The translations under genes and the position numbers were made by a program. From NCBI RefSeq assembly GCF_003865345.1, contig NZ_RMVE01000005.1:186001-250000 (forward strand): a stretch of DNA of 64,000 nt, written 5' to 3'. Below, piece by piece: positions 35,945 to 44,284 of this stretch. Each line of letters opens with the position of its first letter. Within the stretch, counting starts at the first letter, position 1. This DNA comes from Nonlabens xiamenensis (lineage in GTDB: Bacteria > Bacteroidota > Bacteroidia > Flavobacteriales > Flavobacteriaceae). Under the pieces are notes generated by a model. The model was not told the origin of the DNA. It worked only from the letters and a program-made list of their open reading frames with translations, and made no database searches.

Positions 35945-37101
35945 GCCTTCTCGATAAGTTGGGGTAACTGCACGACAATTGTGGTCCCAGAGGCTTTACT
36001 CGTGATAAATGATATGCTACCACCGTGCAATTCTGCAATCATTTTTGCAATATAAGTACCTAGTCCTGTTCCTTGTTCCTTACCAGAACTGGTGTATTTT
36101 TCAAAAAAAGTATCTTGTATATCTACAGGAATCATTCCTTGGTTATGGACTTTGACTTCTAATCGGTTTTTAGAAGATTCTAAATAAATATCCACGGTCT
36201 CTTTTTCAGGAGAGGCTTCAATGGCGTTACTCAATAGGTTTTGGAAAAGATGTTGGATATAGAACTCATCTCCTTTAAACAAAATTTCATGATCGGTAGG
36301 ATCAATCTGCTGACCATCGATATGCACATTGATATCTACCTGGCGCAAATTGATAAGATCTTTCAAATCACCTGTTTCATTCACAATGATGCTGACGAGA
36401 TCAAATTCAGAAATTTTAGGCTGGTACTCACCGCGTTCCATTTTGGCATAGTCTTTAGCGCTGCTGAGGAGTCTTAACGTATCATTCCCAATATTCTTGA
36501 GCATATTTACCCACTTCAATTGATCAGGTGATAACTTTGTTTCCTTAAGGATTTCTGCAATGGAAACCATGGAACTGATACGGTTACGCATATCGTGTTC
36601 AGCCAACCTGTTTGCAATATCCTGGGTTTTGATCTTGTTTTCTAGAATTTCAATGGTTGTTGCCAGTCGCTTGATGGTTTCTTCCATTTCTTGGGCCTTG
36701 ACCACCAAGGTCATTTTGCGACGCTCGTCCTGATCTTTGTCGTAGAGGTATGCCGCATTGGTAATAATCTCAAAGAATTCACCCTGCTTGCTTTTAACCG
36801 TCCACTTGCCCTTGAGCTCATATTTGTTATCCAAAAACTCATCATGAAGTCTAGTCAATTCCTGCTGGCTCGCTGCCGGAACTACGGTCGTAAAGCTTTT
36901 TCCAATTAGCTCATTTCTTGTATAACCATAAATATCACAGTAAGTCGCATTGACATCAGTAAAAATGCCATTTTCATTAGTGACGCAAATGCCCAGTGGC
37001 ATGTGTTCAAATACCTGATAAGATAATTCCTGATGGTTCTCAAAGGTACTTTTAATGATCTTTAGATCTTCTTCTGTTTTTTGCTGCTTTTGTGGATCCA
37101 T
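35941..37101 (-). CDS. PAS-domain sensor histidine kinase
   Basis: A 386-residue cytosolic kinase: a PAS domain at about 25-130 (FEHMPLGICVTNENGIFTDVN, YGYTRNELIGKSF), a coiled coil, a divergent HisKA box AEHDMRNRISSM, and HATPase_c with QNLLSNAIEASPE and GTGLGTYIAKMIAEL. No response regulator lies next to it. The His-Asp-Met-Arg order at the phosphoacceptor (HDMRN instead of HElxxP) places it in a less usual kinase group. Overlaps the convergent decarboxylase gene by four bases. Confidence 0.88.
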   Translation of the reverse strand: MDPQKQQKTEEDLKIIKSTFENHQELSYQVFEHMPLGICVTNENGIFTDVNATYCDIYGYTRNELIGKSFTTVVPAASQQELTRLHDEFLDNKYELKGKWTVKSKQGEFFEIITNAAYLYDKDQDERRKMTLVVKAQEMEETIKRLATTIEILENKIKTQDIANRLAEHDMRNRISSMVSIAEILKETKLSPDQLKWVNMLKNIGNDTLRLLSSAKDYAKMERGEYQPKISEFDLVSIIVNETGDLKDLINLRQVDINVHIDGQQIDPTDHEILFKGDEFYIQHLFQNLLSNAIEASPEKETVDIYLESSKNRLEVKVHNQGMIPVDIQDTFFEKYTSSGKEQGTGLGTYIAKMIAELHGGSISFITSKASGTTIVVQLPQLIEKA

Positions 37102-37298
37102 TCAAATATATCGTTGGGTGCAGGACGCAAATCTTATATTGTTGGAGTAATTCCAATTCTTGCAGATTGTCAAACGTATTCGAAAGAATGTCTGTAAGTC
37201 AAAGGTCTGGCTGCCTTACAAAGATAATATCTGGCGCTATTTCAGTTGCCTTTCAAAATGTTAATGTGAGTAATCAACTAGGTTAGCCTGTGAAAAAG

Positions 37299-37487
37299 CT
37301 ATGATTGAAGGCCAAATTTAATCAGTACCAAGAGAACTATAAAGCTAATAAAGCCCAGCAGAATCCAAACAACACCTTTATAATTGCGTTGATGCAATTT
37401 TTTGTCCTTCCTGTACATCAAGGCGACAATAACCACAAAAGCAATAAAAAAGATAAGGGCAAAACCAATTTGACCTTCGGTGAACAT
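37299..37487 (-). CDS. Small two-helix membrane protein (62 aa)
   Basis: From the ATG at 37487 (MFTEGQIGFALIF) the product has two hydrophobic helices separated by a basic loop (MYRKDKKLHQRNYKG). Proteins with this MFTEGQ start and RKDxKLHxxxYKG loop occur widely in flavobacteria with no assigned role. An in-frame ATG at 37514 gives a longer form that I consider less likely. Confidence 0.6.
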   Translation of the reverse strand: MFTEGQIGFALIFFIAFVVIVALMYRKDKKLHQRNYKGVVWILLGFISFIVLLVLIKFGLQS

Positions 37488-37567
37488 GGGATCCTTAATT
37501 AATGCTATTGCCATCCTACTGTAGTATTTTTACAAAATTACAAACCACAGATTTAAATCATCGACTT

Positions 37568-37957
37568 ATGAAAAAACAAATCAAGGCTGTACACGATTTC
37601 CACACTGCATTCGGCTTGGGAATAGAAGATCGTCCCAAAGCAGATATCACAGACCGTCGTATCAAACTCAGGTATGAGTTGATGAAAGAGGAAAATGAAG
37701 AATACCTTGAGGCTGCTCAAAATGATGACTTAGTAGAAGTCGCAGACGCATTGGGAGATATGCTGTACATTCTTTGTGGAACGATTATCGAACACGGAAT
37801 GACTGATGTGATAGAAGATGTTTTTGATGAAATCCAACGCTCAAACATGTCTAAGTTAGGAGCAGATGGACTTCCTATTTACAGAGAGGACGGCAAAGTA
37901 CTCAAGGGGCCACATTACTTTAAGCCCAATTTTAAAGCGATTCTAGAAGATCAGTAG
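37568..37957 (+). CDS. MazG-like nucleotide pyrophosphohydrolase
   Basis: A 129-residue all-alpha NTP pyrophosphohydrolase starting at the ATG 37568. The metal-binding E-x-x-E...E-x-x-D pattern is seen in LMKEENEEYLEAAQN and LVEVADALGDMLYILCGTIIEHG, followed by the conserved EIQRSNMSKLGADGLPIYREDGKVLKGPHYFKP segment found in phage- and bacterium-encoded MazG-like or HisE-like enzymes. It probably hydrolyses non-canonical or surplus dNTPs. Confidence 0.85.
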   Translation: MKKQIKAVHDFHTAFGLGIEDRPKADITDRRIKLRYELMKEENEEYLEAAQNDDLVEVADALGDMLYILCGTIIEHGMTDVIEDVFDEIQRSNMSKLGADGLPIYREDGKVLKGPHYFKPNFKAILEDQ

Positions 37958-38000
37958 GTTGATTCTAATATCACAGCTCACTTCAAGTTGTATCAAAGAA

Positions 38001-38034
38001 AAAGCGGGCCCATTACAGGAGCCCGCTTTTTTAT
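38001..38034. terminator. Bidirectional terminator between mazG-like and T9SS type B genes
   Basis: Eight-bp GC-rich stem AAGCGGGC/GCCCGCTT with an eleven-base loop and T runs on both sides for the two convergent genes. Confidence 0.85.
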
Positions 38035-38049
38035 TAAAATGTTTGAACC

Positions 38050-41000
38050 TTATCGCTTCAAGGCAAAATGCCCCCTGAAACTTCTTCCATCAGCTAGCTC
38101 TACCATGTACCAGTAATCACTGGAAGGCATCGGGTTGCCATTATAGGTTCCATCCCATCCGGCACCAGTAGGACTTATCTGCTTCAGTAACTTTCCATGT
38201 CGGTCAAAAATATAGATATTGGCATCTGGTATGGTTTCTACCGCAATAACCTGCCAGGTGTCATGGTAACCATCTTGGTTGGGTGTAAAATACGGCGGGC
38301 CACCTATTATCACAGCATCCATCGATACCGTTCCACATCCATTTTTATCTTTTACATAAACGGTGTAAAATCCAGGGACAAGATCTGAGAATCTAGGGCT
38401 GTCTTGATATACAAAATCATCCAATGAAAATTCATAATCCCCACTACCAGTAACGATTGCGGTAAGCGAATTCGTATTAACCTCAAATTGTCCAACATCG
38501 ATACGTTCTATAACCGCTACATCGGATTCCAACACCCGTATTGTAGCTGTGGTATCACATCCATTGGCATTGGTAACAGTTACTGTATAATCTCCACCAG
38601 ATGCAACTTCAATTGTCTGTGTCATATCACCAGTAGACCACAAGTAAGAAGTATAACCAGGGCCTGCATCCAGGGTTTCGGGAACACCTGCGCATATGGT
38701 AATTGGACCTTGATCTGCAATGGTAGGTCTCTCAAATACCTCGATCACGAATGAGGAGACATCAAAACAGTCCTCATTTGCCACGTTTTCTACACGCGCA
38801 AAAATGGTTTCAGTTCTAGAAGTATTAGTATATAATGAACCTAACGCCGCTGTATCGTTTTCCGCATTAGTACGGGTGGCATGATAACTAACTCTAAACT
38901 CTGAAGGATTCAATCCATTTAATATATCACTATCTTGAACACTGAAATCAAACTCTTCGAATCCGTCATTGCTGGTATCATCACAACCCACAATGTCGCT
39001 AGCTGTTCCTGCGGTAGGCTGCTCACTCACAATCAACTGAAATGAAGTAAAATCAGCGCAAATAGGGTTAGCTACGGCCTCAATACGCACATATATTACT
39101 TCTGGTGTTGCATTGCTGCTTGGGTACATTGTCGGCAAATCCATAAGTCCGTCATTAGCGTCAGCCTGTGATAAGTGATACGTAATCTCAAAATCAGCTG
39201 CATTTTGACCAGATAGTACCTGCGAATCAGCCATGCTCAAATCAAATAATTCTGAGCCATCATTGCCTGGATCATCACAAGTGATCATATCAGCAACTGG
39301 ATTGGCGGTAGGAGTAGGGCTAATGATAAAATTAAAACTTGTAGTCGTAAAGCAACTCTCGTTATCTGCATTGTCAATACGTGCAAAGATCTCAGGTGTT
39401 GAAGAGGTTACCGTATAAGGACTAGACAAGGTTCCAGTATTCATTTCAGCATCATTTAGAGTCGGGTGATAAGACACATTAAATGCTGGATTGGTTTGTC
39501 CATTCAAAATAGTGGCGTCAAATTGGGAAAGATCTACATCTTCACTTCCGTCATTGGATGGATCGTCACAAACAATTATATCAGCTTGTGTTCCTGCCAA
39601 AGGCAAAGGATCCACAAACAACTGAAACATTTCAGTTTTATAACATGAAGTTTCTGCGTTGTTCTCAATTCTTACATATATCGTTTCTCCAGAACTGGTG
39701 TAAGTAGTTGGAAGTGGAGTAGCCCCACCTGTACTTCCCAGATCAGCATCTGCTTGAGACGTGAAATATTCAATATTAAAATCAGCTGCACTTTGCATAC
39801 CTAGCACCTCTGGATCTTTTGTAGAAAGATCAAAGTCGGCAAAACCATCATTGCTAAGGTCATCACATAAACGATACTCGGTTACTGGATTTGCGACTGC
39901 CTGCTCAAACAATTCAATCACTACTGGAGCAGTATTGGCACAAGTCATGTTGTCAGAATTGTCTACACGAGCATAAATTGTGTTGGTTCCCAGACTCACG
40001 GTGTACGGAGAACTCAGGTCAGCAGTACCACTAGTGGCGTCTGCTTGTGTACTGTGGTATGTAACAACAAAGAGCGGGTTGGTTTGTCCATTCAGTACTG
40101 CAGCATCAAATTGGCTGAGGTCGATGTCTTCCACACCGTCGTTGGTATCATCATCACATAAAATTAGGTTGACGGGCGAACTAGCCAAGGGCAAAGGATC
40201 CACAAACAACTGAAACATTTCAGTTTTATAACATGAAGTTTCTGCGTTGTTCTCAATTCTTACGTATATCGTTTCTCCAGAACTGGTGTATGTAGTTGCA
40301 AGTGGAGTAGCCCCACCTGTACTTCCCAGATCAGCATCTGCTTGAGACGTGAAATATTCAATACTAAAATCAGCTGCACTTTGCATACCTAGCACCTCTG
40401 GATCTTTAGTAGAAAGATCAAAGTCGGCAACACCATCATTGCTCAGGTCATCACACAAACGATACTCGGTCACTGGATTTGCAATTGCCTGTTCAAACAA
40501 TTCAATTACTACTGGAGCAGTACTGGCACAAGTCATGTTGTCAGAATTGTCTACACGAGCGTAAATTGTGTTGGTTCCCAGACTCACGGTGTAAGGCGAA
40601 CTCAGGTCAGCAGTACCACTGGTGGCATCTGCTTGTGTACTGTGGTAAGTAACAACAAAAAGCGGATTGGTTTGTCCATTCAGTACTGCAGCATCAAATT
40701 GGCTGAGGTCGATGTCTTCCACACCGTCGTTGGTATCATTATCGCATAAAATTAGGTTGACGGGCGAACTAGCTAAAGGAAGGTCATCTACAATCAGGTC
40801 AAAAGATGTTGTGTCATAACAATCAGGGTTGAGGACATTTTCAATCCTCACGTACATTGTTTGTCCTCCGCTACTGTACATCATATTTACTGGGGTTGCT
40901 CCACCAACAGAACCTTGATCCGCCTCAGGTTGACTCGTAAAATATTCGATATTAAAGTCTGCTGGATTTTGACTCATCCCCAGAACTTCTGTGTTTCTAG

Positions 41001-43386
41001 AAGCTAAATCAAATACTTCAGAATTGTTATTAGATATATCATCACAAAGTCTATAGGTCATGACTGTATTCGCTACAGGTAATACATCCAGGCGAAGTTC
41101 AAAATCCGTGGTGTCGTAACAATCATTGCTGTCGGTGTTCTCTCCATTATCTATGCGCGCATAGATTCTAGTCGTGCCGGCGAGTGTATACGGCGAGGAT
41201 TGGGCATTTGTATCAGCATCTGCTTCGGCCTGCGATAGGTGGTAGGTGATTTGATAATTTGTGTTTGTTTGGGCACCCAATACGGCGGTATCAAATTGGC
41301 TCAAGTCAATATCTTCAGTACCATCATTGCCGCTGTCACAAATAGCTTCGTCCATCACTGGATTGGCAGTTGGCGTATCGTAGATAAACAAGTCAACCTC
41401 AGTTGTAGACACACAACCACTCGGGCTATTATCTTCCAGTCTAATAAATACCCGCTCATTGTTTGGAGTTGAATTGGTATAGGAGTTAGGTGTAGCGATT
41501 TCGTCCATTCCCATCCCATTTGATGCACCCGCGGCGGTAGTGTGATAAGTAATAGTATAACCCATTGGGGAAAGGCCATTCAATACCTGACCATCCAATG
41601 CTGTTAAGTCAAAAGTGGAAAAACCATCATTATCATCATCACACATGATAACATCGTTTGGTCTGGTTGCTCCACTTCCACTGGAAACATTGACTACAAA
41701 ACTTGTAGTATCAAAACACATCGAAGATTCTGCGTTGGCAGCGTTGGTTATTCTTACATATACCGTTGTGGCTCCAAGTGGAAAATCATAAGGCAAAGTT
41801 ATCGCGCTGGCGCCGTTGATAGCTTGGGCTTGGGATAAATGATAAGTAACTTGAAAGTTAGGGTCCGTTTGTCCTCCCAAAACTTGAGGAGTTTCAACCA
41901 AGCTTAGGTCTCTACTTTCAACACCGTCACCGTTCGTGTCACAAAGAAATACATCGCTTACAGGATTGGCAATCGGGTTGGCATATATCGTGATATCATC
42001 GCTTACCCCAAAACGGAATCCGCCATTTCTTATCGTAAGGGATACAGTGTAGACCCCTGGACCGGGAAAGGTATGAGTTGGATTGAATTGGTTACTGCTG
42101 GTACCATCACCAAAATTCCATGACACGATAGAAGTGCTACAAAAACGATTACTGGCAGAACTAAATTCAACCTCTGTTCCGTCACAATATTCAGTCTGGT
42201 CGATCGATCCATTGGCTCCTCCCGAGGCGGCAGAAGGGAATGATCTAAAGGTCGGTTCAAAAAAGGAAGTAATAAATGGAGGGAGACCTTCCCGGCAGTT
42301 GTTGTTCAGAGCCAATCCATCATCCACATAATTAGCGGCGGCTCCAATTCTGTCAGGATCATTAATGACTCCCAACCAAGGTTGACAGGTTCTGGCGTGA
42401 TAAATTTTTCCATCAACTCCTAGCTGTAAGGCTCCTCTACCTGAATTTGCGCCAGTTGCATCGATTACAAATGGATTATTGTTCCATCCGGCACCACTAC
42501 CAATATTGTATTGTAAAATCTTACGAGTGTTAGATGTACCACAACTATTTCCAGTATCCGTGCTGTTTGCATTTAAGTACAGCAATTCAGAATTTTGTGA
42601 AAATTCCACACCGTAAAATCGGTTTTCTCCTGTTGGTGTAGTCAATTCGATCGGATTGGAAACTATACCCGTGGCATTATCAAAGTCTGCAATCCATGCT
42701 GTATTTGCATTCCCTACGGATGTATTGGCGATTTTTGAACCATCTGGTGATAAGCGCAAATAACCCCTATTATCGGCTAGTGATCCGGTCACTGGAAGGC
42801 TTGAATTAACGCCTAAGGATGGAAAAATAGTACCACCTACCGCTGGGTAGGCTGAATAAGTCGCGTTATCAAAAGTAACAATCCAATAGAAACTTCCATC
42901 AGCGTTCAGTGCAGCCGTAATTTTTTCTTGAGAACGGGCTTGAATCAAAGCATTTTTTCGATTGGCCACAACTTCACCCAATCCACCATTACCATTCATG
43001 TCTACTACACTGTAACGCAATCCGTCTGGTCCTCTGGCATTATCAATAGTGATCACAAAATATCGATCGGATATCCCTAAATCAGGTATGATGATAGCAG
43101 ATTGAGCACTAGAAGAATCACCCAACAATCCCGTACCGTTCATCATAATGGCCCCATTTCTATCCCAAACAGTACTACCATCAGAATAGAATTGTAGGTT
43201 ACCACATTCGTCCGAAATAGAACTACAGCCCTCTATGGTATCCAAACTCCCTGATGGTGCTGGCAATGGGCTTCCGGAATTAAAATCTACGCTAGCAGTA
43301 TTTCCAAAGAACCACCAAGCTGCTTCCAATTGAGCGCTCCCCAACAATGGAATAAACAAGACAAATAGGAGGCAAATTTTTTTCAT
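38050..43386 (-). CDS. Giant T9SS type B (gliding-motility-associated C-terminal) surface protein with 11 repeats
   Basis: A 1778-residue exported protein with signal peptide MKKICLLFVLFIPLLGSAQ. Residues 20-390 look like a beta-propeller/cell-surface beta domain; a PKD domain follows (WNFGDGTSSNQFNPTHTF, about 425). Eleven repeats of about 97 residues span about 479-1560, each starting with a CD-rich acidic motif and DLS and ending in a cysteine near TTSF. An Ig-like region (LWSTGDMTQTIEVASGGDYTVTV) and the CHU_C type B CTD (YFTPNQDGYHDTWQV, IYIFDRHGKLLKQ, GWDGTYNGNPMPSSDYWYMVEL) complete it. Probably an adhesin or structural surface protein exported by the type IX system. Confidence 0.93.
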   Translation of the reverse strand: MKKICLLFVLFIPLLGSAQLEAAWWFFGNTASVDFNSGSPLPAPSGSLDTIEGCSSISDECGNLQFYSDGSTVWDRNGAIMMNGTGLLGDSSSAQSAIIIPDLGISDRYFVITIDNARGPDGLRYSVVDMNGNGGLGEVVANRKNALIQARSQEKITAALNADGSFYWIVTFDNATYSAYPAVGGTIFPSLGVNSSLPVTGSLADNRGYLRLSPDGSKIANTSVGNANTAWIADFDNATGIVSNPIELTTPTGENRFYGVEFSQNSELLYLNANSTDTGNSCGTSNTRKILQYNIGSGAGWNNNPFVIDATGANSGRGALQLGVDGKIYHARTCQPWLGVINDPDRIGAAANYVDDGLALNNNCREGLPPFITSFFEPTFRSFPSAASGGANGSIDQTEYCDGTEVEFSSASNRFCSTSIVSWNFGDGTSSNQFNPTHTFPGPGVYTVSLTIRNGGFRFGVSDDITIYANPIANPVSDVFLCDTNGDGVESRDLSLVETPQVLGGQTDPNFQVTYHLSQAQAINGASAITLPYDFPLGATTVYVRITNAANAESSMCFDTTSFVVNVSSGSGATRPNDVIMCDDDNDGFSTFDLTALDGQVLNGLSPMGYTITYHTTAAGASNGMGMDEIATPNSYTNSTPNNERVFIRLEDNSPSGCVSTTEVDLFIYDTPTANPVMDEAICDSGNDGTEDIDLSQFDTAVLGAQTNTNYQITYHLSQAEADADTNAQSSPYTLAGTTRIYARIDNGENTDSNDCYDTTDFELRLDVLPVANTVMTYRLCDDISNNNSEVFDLASRNTEVLGMSQNPADFNIEYFTSQPEADQGSVGGATPVNMMYSSGGQTMYVRIENVLNPDCYDTTSFDLIVDDLPLASSPVNLILCDNDTNDGVEDIDLSQFDAAVLNGQTNPLFVVTYHSTQADATSGTADLSSPYTVSLGTNTIYARVDNSDNMTCASTAPVVIELFEQAIANPVTEYRLCDDLSNDGVADFDLSTKDPEVLGMQSAADFSIEYFTSQADADLGSTGGATPLATTYTSSGETIYVRIENNAETSCYKTEMFQLFVDPLPLASSPVNLILCDDDTNDGVEDIDLSQFDAAVLNGQTNPLFVVTYHSTQADATSGTADLSSPYTVSLGTNTIYARVDNSDNMTCANTAPVVIELFEQAVANPVTEYRLCDDLSNDGFADFDLSTKDPEVLGMQSAADFNIEYFTSQADADLGSTGGATPLPTTYTSSGETIYVRIENNAETSCYKTEMFQLFVDPLPLAGTQADIIVCDDPSNDGSEDVDLSQFDATILNGQTNPAFNVSYHPTLNDAEMNTGTLSSPYTVTSSTPEIFARIDNADNESCFTTTSFNFIISPTPTANPVADMITCDDPGNDGSELFDLSMADSQVLSGQNAADFEITYHLSQADANDGLMDLPTMYPSSNATPEVIYVRIEAVANPICADFTSFQLIVSEQPTAGTASDIVGCDDTSNDGFEEFDFSVQDSDILNGLNPSEFRVSYHATRTNAENDTAALGSLYTNTSRTETIFARVENVANEDCFDVSSFVIEVFERPTIADQGPITICAGVPETLDAGPGYTSYLWSTGDMTQTIEVASGGDYTVTVTNANGCDTTATIRVLESDVAVIERIDVGQFEVNTNSLTAIVTGSGDYEFSLDDFVYQDSPRFSDLVPGFYTVYVKDKNGCGTVSMDAVIIGGPPYFTPNQDGYHDTWQVIAVETIPDANIYIFDRHGKLLKQISPTGAGWDGTYNGNPMPSSDYWYMVELADGRSFRGHFALKR
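38755..41950 (-). repeat. Tandem repeat region: eleven ~97-aa units of the T9SS surface protein
   Basis: Each unit has the pattern CDxxxNDGxExxDLSxxDxxVLxGQ..FxITYHxSQADA..PYT...TIYVRIEN..CxxTTSF. The order of two subtypes alternates in the middle (LSQFD/TYHST type and LSTKD/EYFTS type). Confidence 0.85.
39600..40775 (-). repeat. 588-bp near-identical tandem duplication within the repeat region
   Basis: Bases 39600-40187 and 40188-40775 align without gaps at offset 588; counting by eye there are about 25 mismatches (about 96% identity) and six amino-acid changes in 196. Each copy holds two repeat units, so the expansion is a recent duplication of a repeat pair. Confidence 0.9.
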
Positions 43387-43512
43387 AGCAAATTAAGTTT
43401 TGGTGGGCTTAAAATAAGCTATTTTGAGCAATTCTTTAATTCTCCCTAATTATTCGATGAACTGGTTGATTCATCAGATAATGAAAGAAATTGGTTCACA
43501 TTTATTTAAGAT

Positions 43513-44229
43513 TTACCCCTGAATGATGAAAATGGCTGGTCGCTTGTGAAAATCTTCTCTGATCATTTTCCATTGACTTACCGTTAAGGTTTTGATGAAT
43601 TCGCTGGGTAGGCTGATATCACAAGCTACACATAGTTGCGTACCACTATTCAATGTAGAGACCAATTCGTCCAGCAATTTGTTATTTCTATAAGGCGTTT
43701 CGATAAATGCCTGCGATTGACCAGTTTGCCTAGAGTGGGCTTCTAACTCCCTTATTTTTGATCGACGTCCAGCTTTATCGATGGGGAGATAACCATTAAA
43801 CGCAAAATTTTGACCGTTTAAACCACTGGACATCATCGCCATTAAGATCGAACTTGGACCTACGAGTGGTTGCACCCTAATGTTTTTTTGATGGGCAATA
43901 CCCACAATTTCTGCACCGGGATCGGCAATCCCAGGAACGCCTGCCTCGCTCATCAATCCCATATCTTTGCCTTCCAAACATGGGTCCAAAAAACCTGGTA
44001 TTTCTGCTACCTGAGTGAATTTATTGATACTGGAAAAATGCAGAGAAGGCTGAGATTTTCCCGGATTGATGCTTTTAATAAATCTGCGGGCTGTTTTTTC
44101 ATTTTCCACAATATAATGATCTACCATCTCCACAACTTTGCGCACGCTCAGCGGAAGTACCTCAAGCGGGTTCACTTCGCCAAGAGTGACAGGTATAAGA
44201 AAGAGACGACCATAAGATTTTATGTCCAT
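43513..44229 (-). CDS. Tetrapyrrole-methylase-fold SAM methyltransferase (RsmI-like)
   Basis: A 238-residue methyltransferase of the RsmI/tetrapyrrole methylase fold. The start MDIKSYGRLFLIPVTLG (ATG 44229) and SEAGVPGIADPGAEIVGIAHQ, VQPLVGPSSILMAMMSSG match RsmI-like proteins (16S rRNA ribose methylation in E. coli RsmI). Family members of this short form in Bacteroidota are of uncertain substrate. The ATG at 44262 adds eleven residues with no family counterpart. Confidence 0.85.
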   Translation of the reverse strand: MDIKSYGRLFLIPVTLGEVNPLEVLPLSVRKVVEMVDHYIVENEKTARRFIKSINPGKSQPSLHFSSINKFTQVAEIPGFLDPCLEGKDMGLMSEAGVPGIADPGAEIVGIAHQKNIRVQPLVGPSSILMAMMSSGLNGQNFAFNGYLPIDKAGRRSKIRELEAHSRQTGQSQAFIETPYRNNKLLDELVSTLNSGTQLCVACDISLPSEFIKTLTVSQWKMIREDFHKRPAIFIIQG

Positions 44230-44284
44230 AACATTCAATTCTATTAATGGATCGAGATACAAGGTGCAAGTCCAATCATGAGGC

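Noticed and set aside
38755-41950. Repeated DNA considered as CRISPR-like or as direct-repeat array
   Set aside because: The repeats are about 290 bp, protein-coding and in frame throughout; no short repeats with unique spacers and no cas genes.
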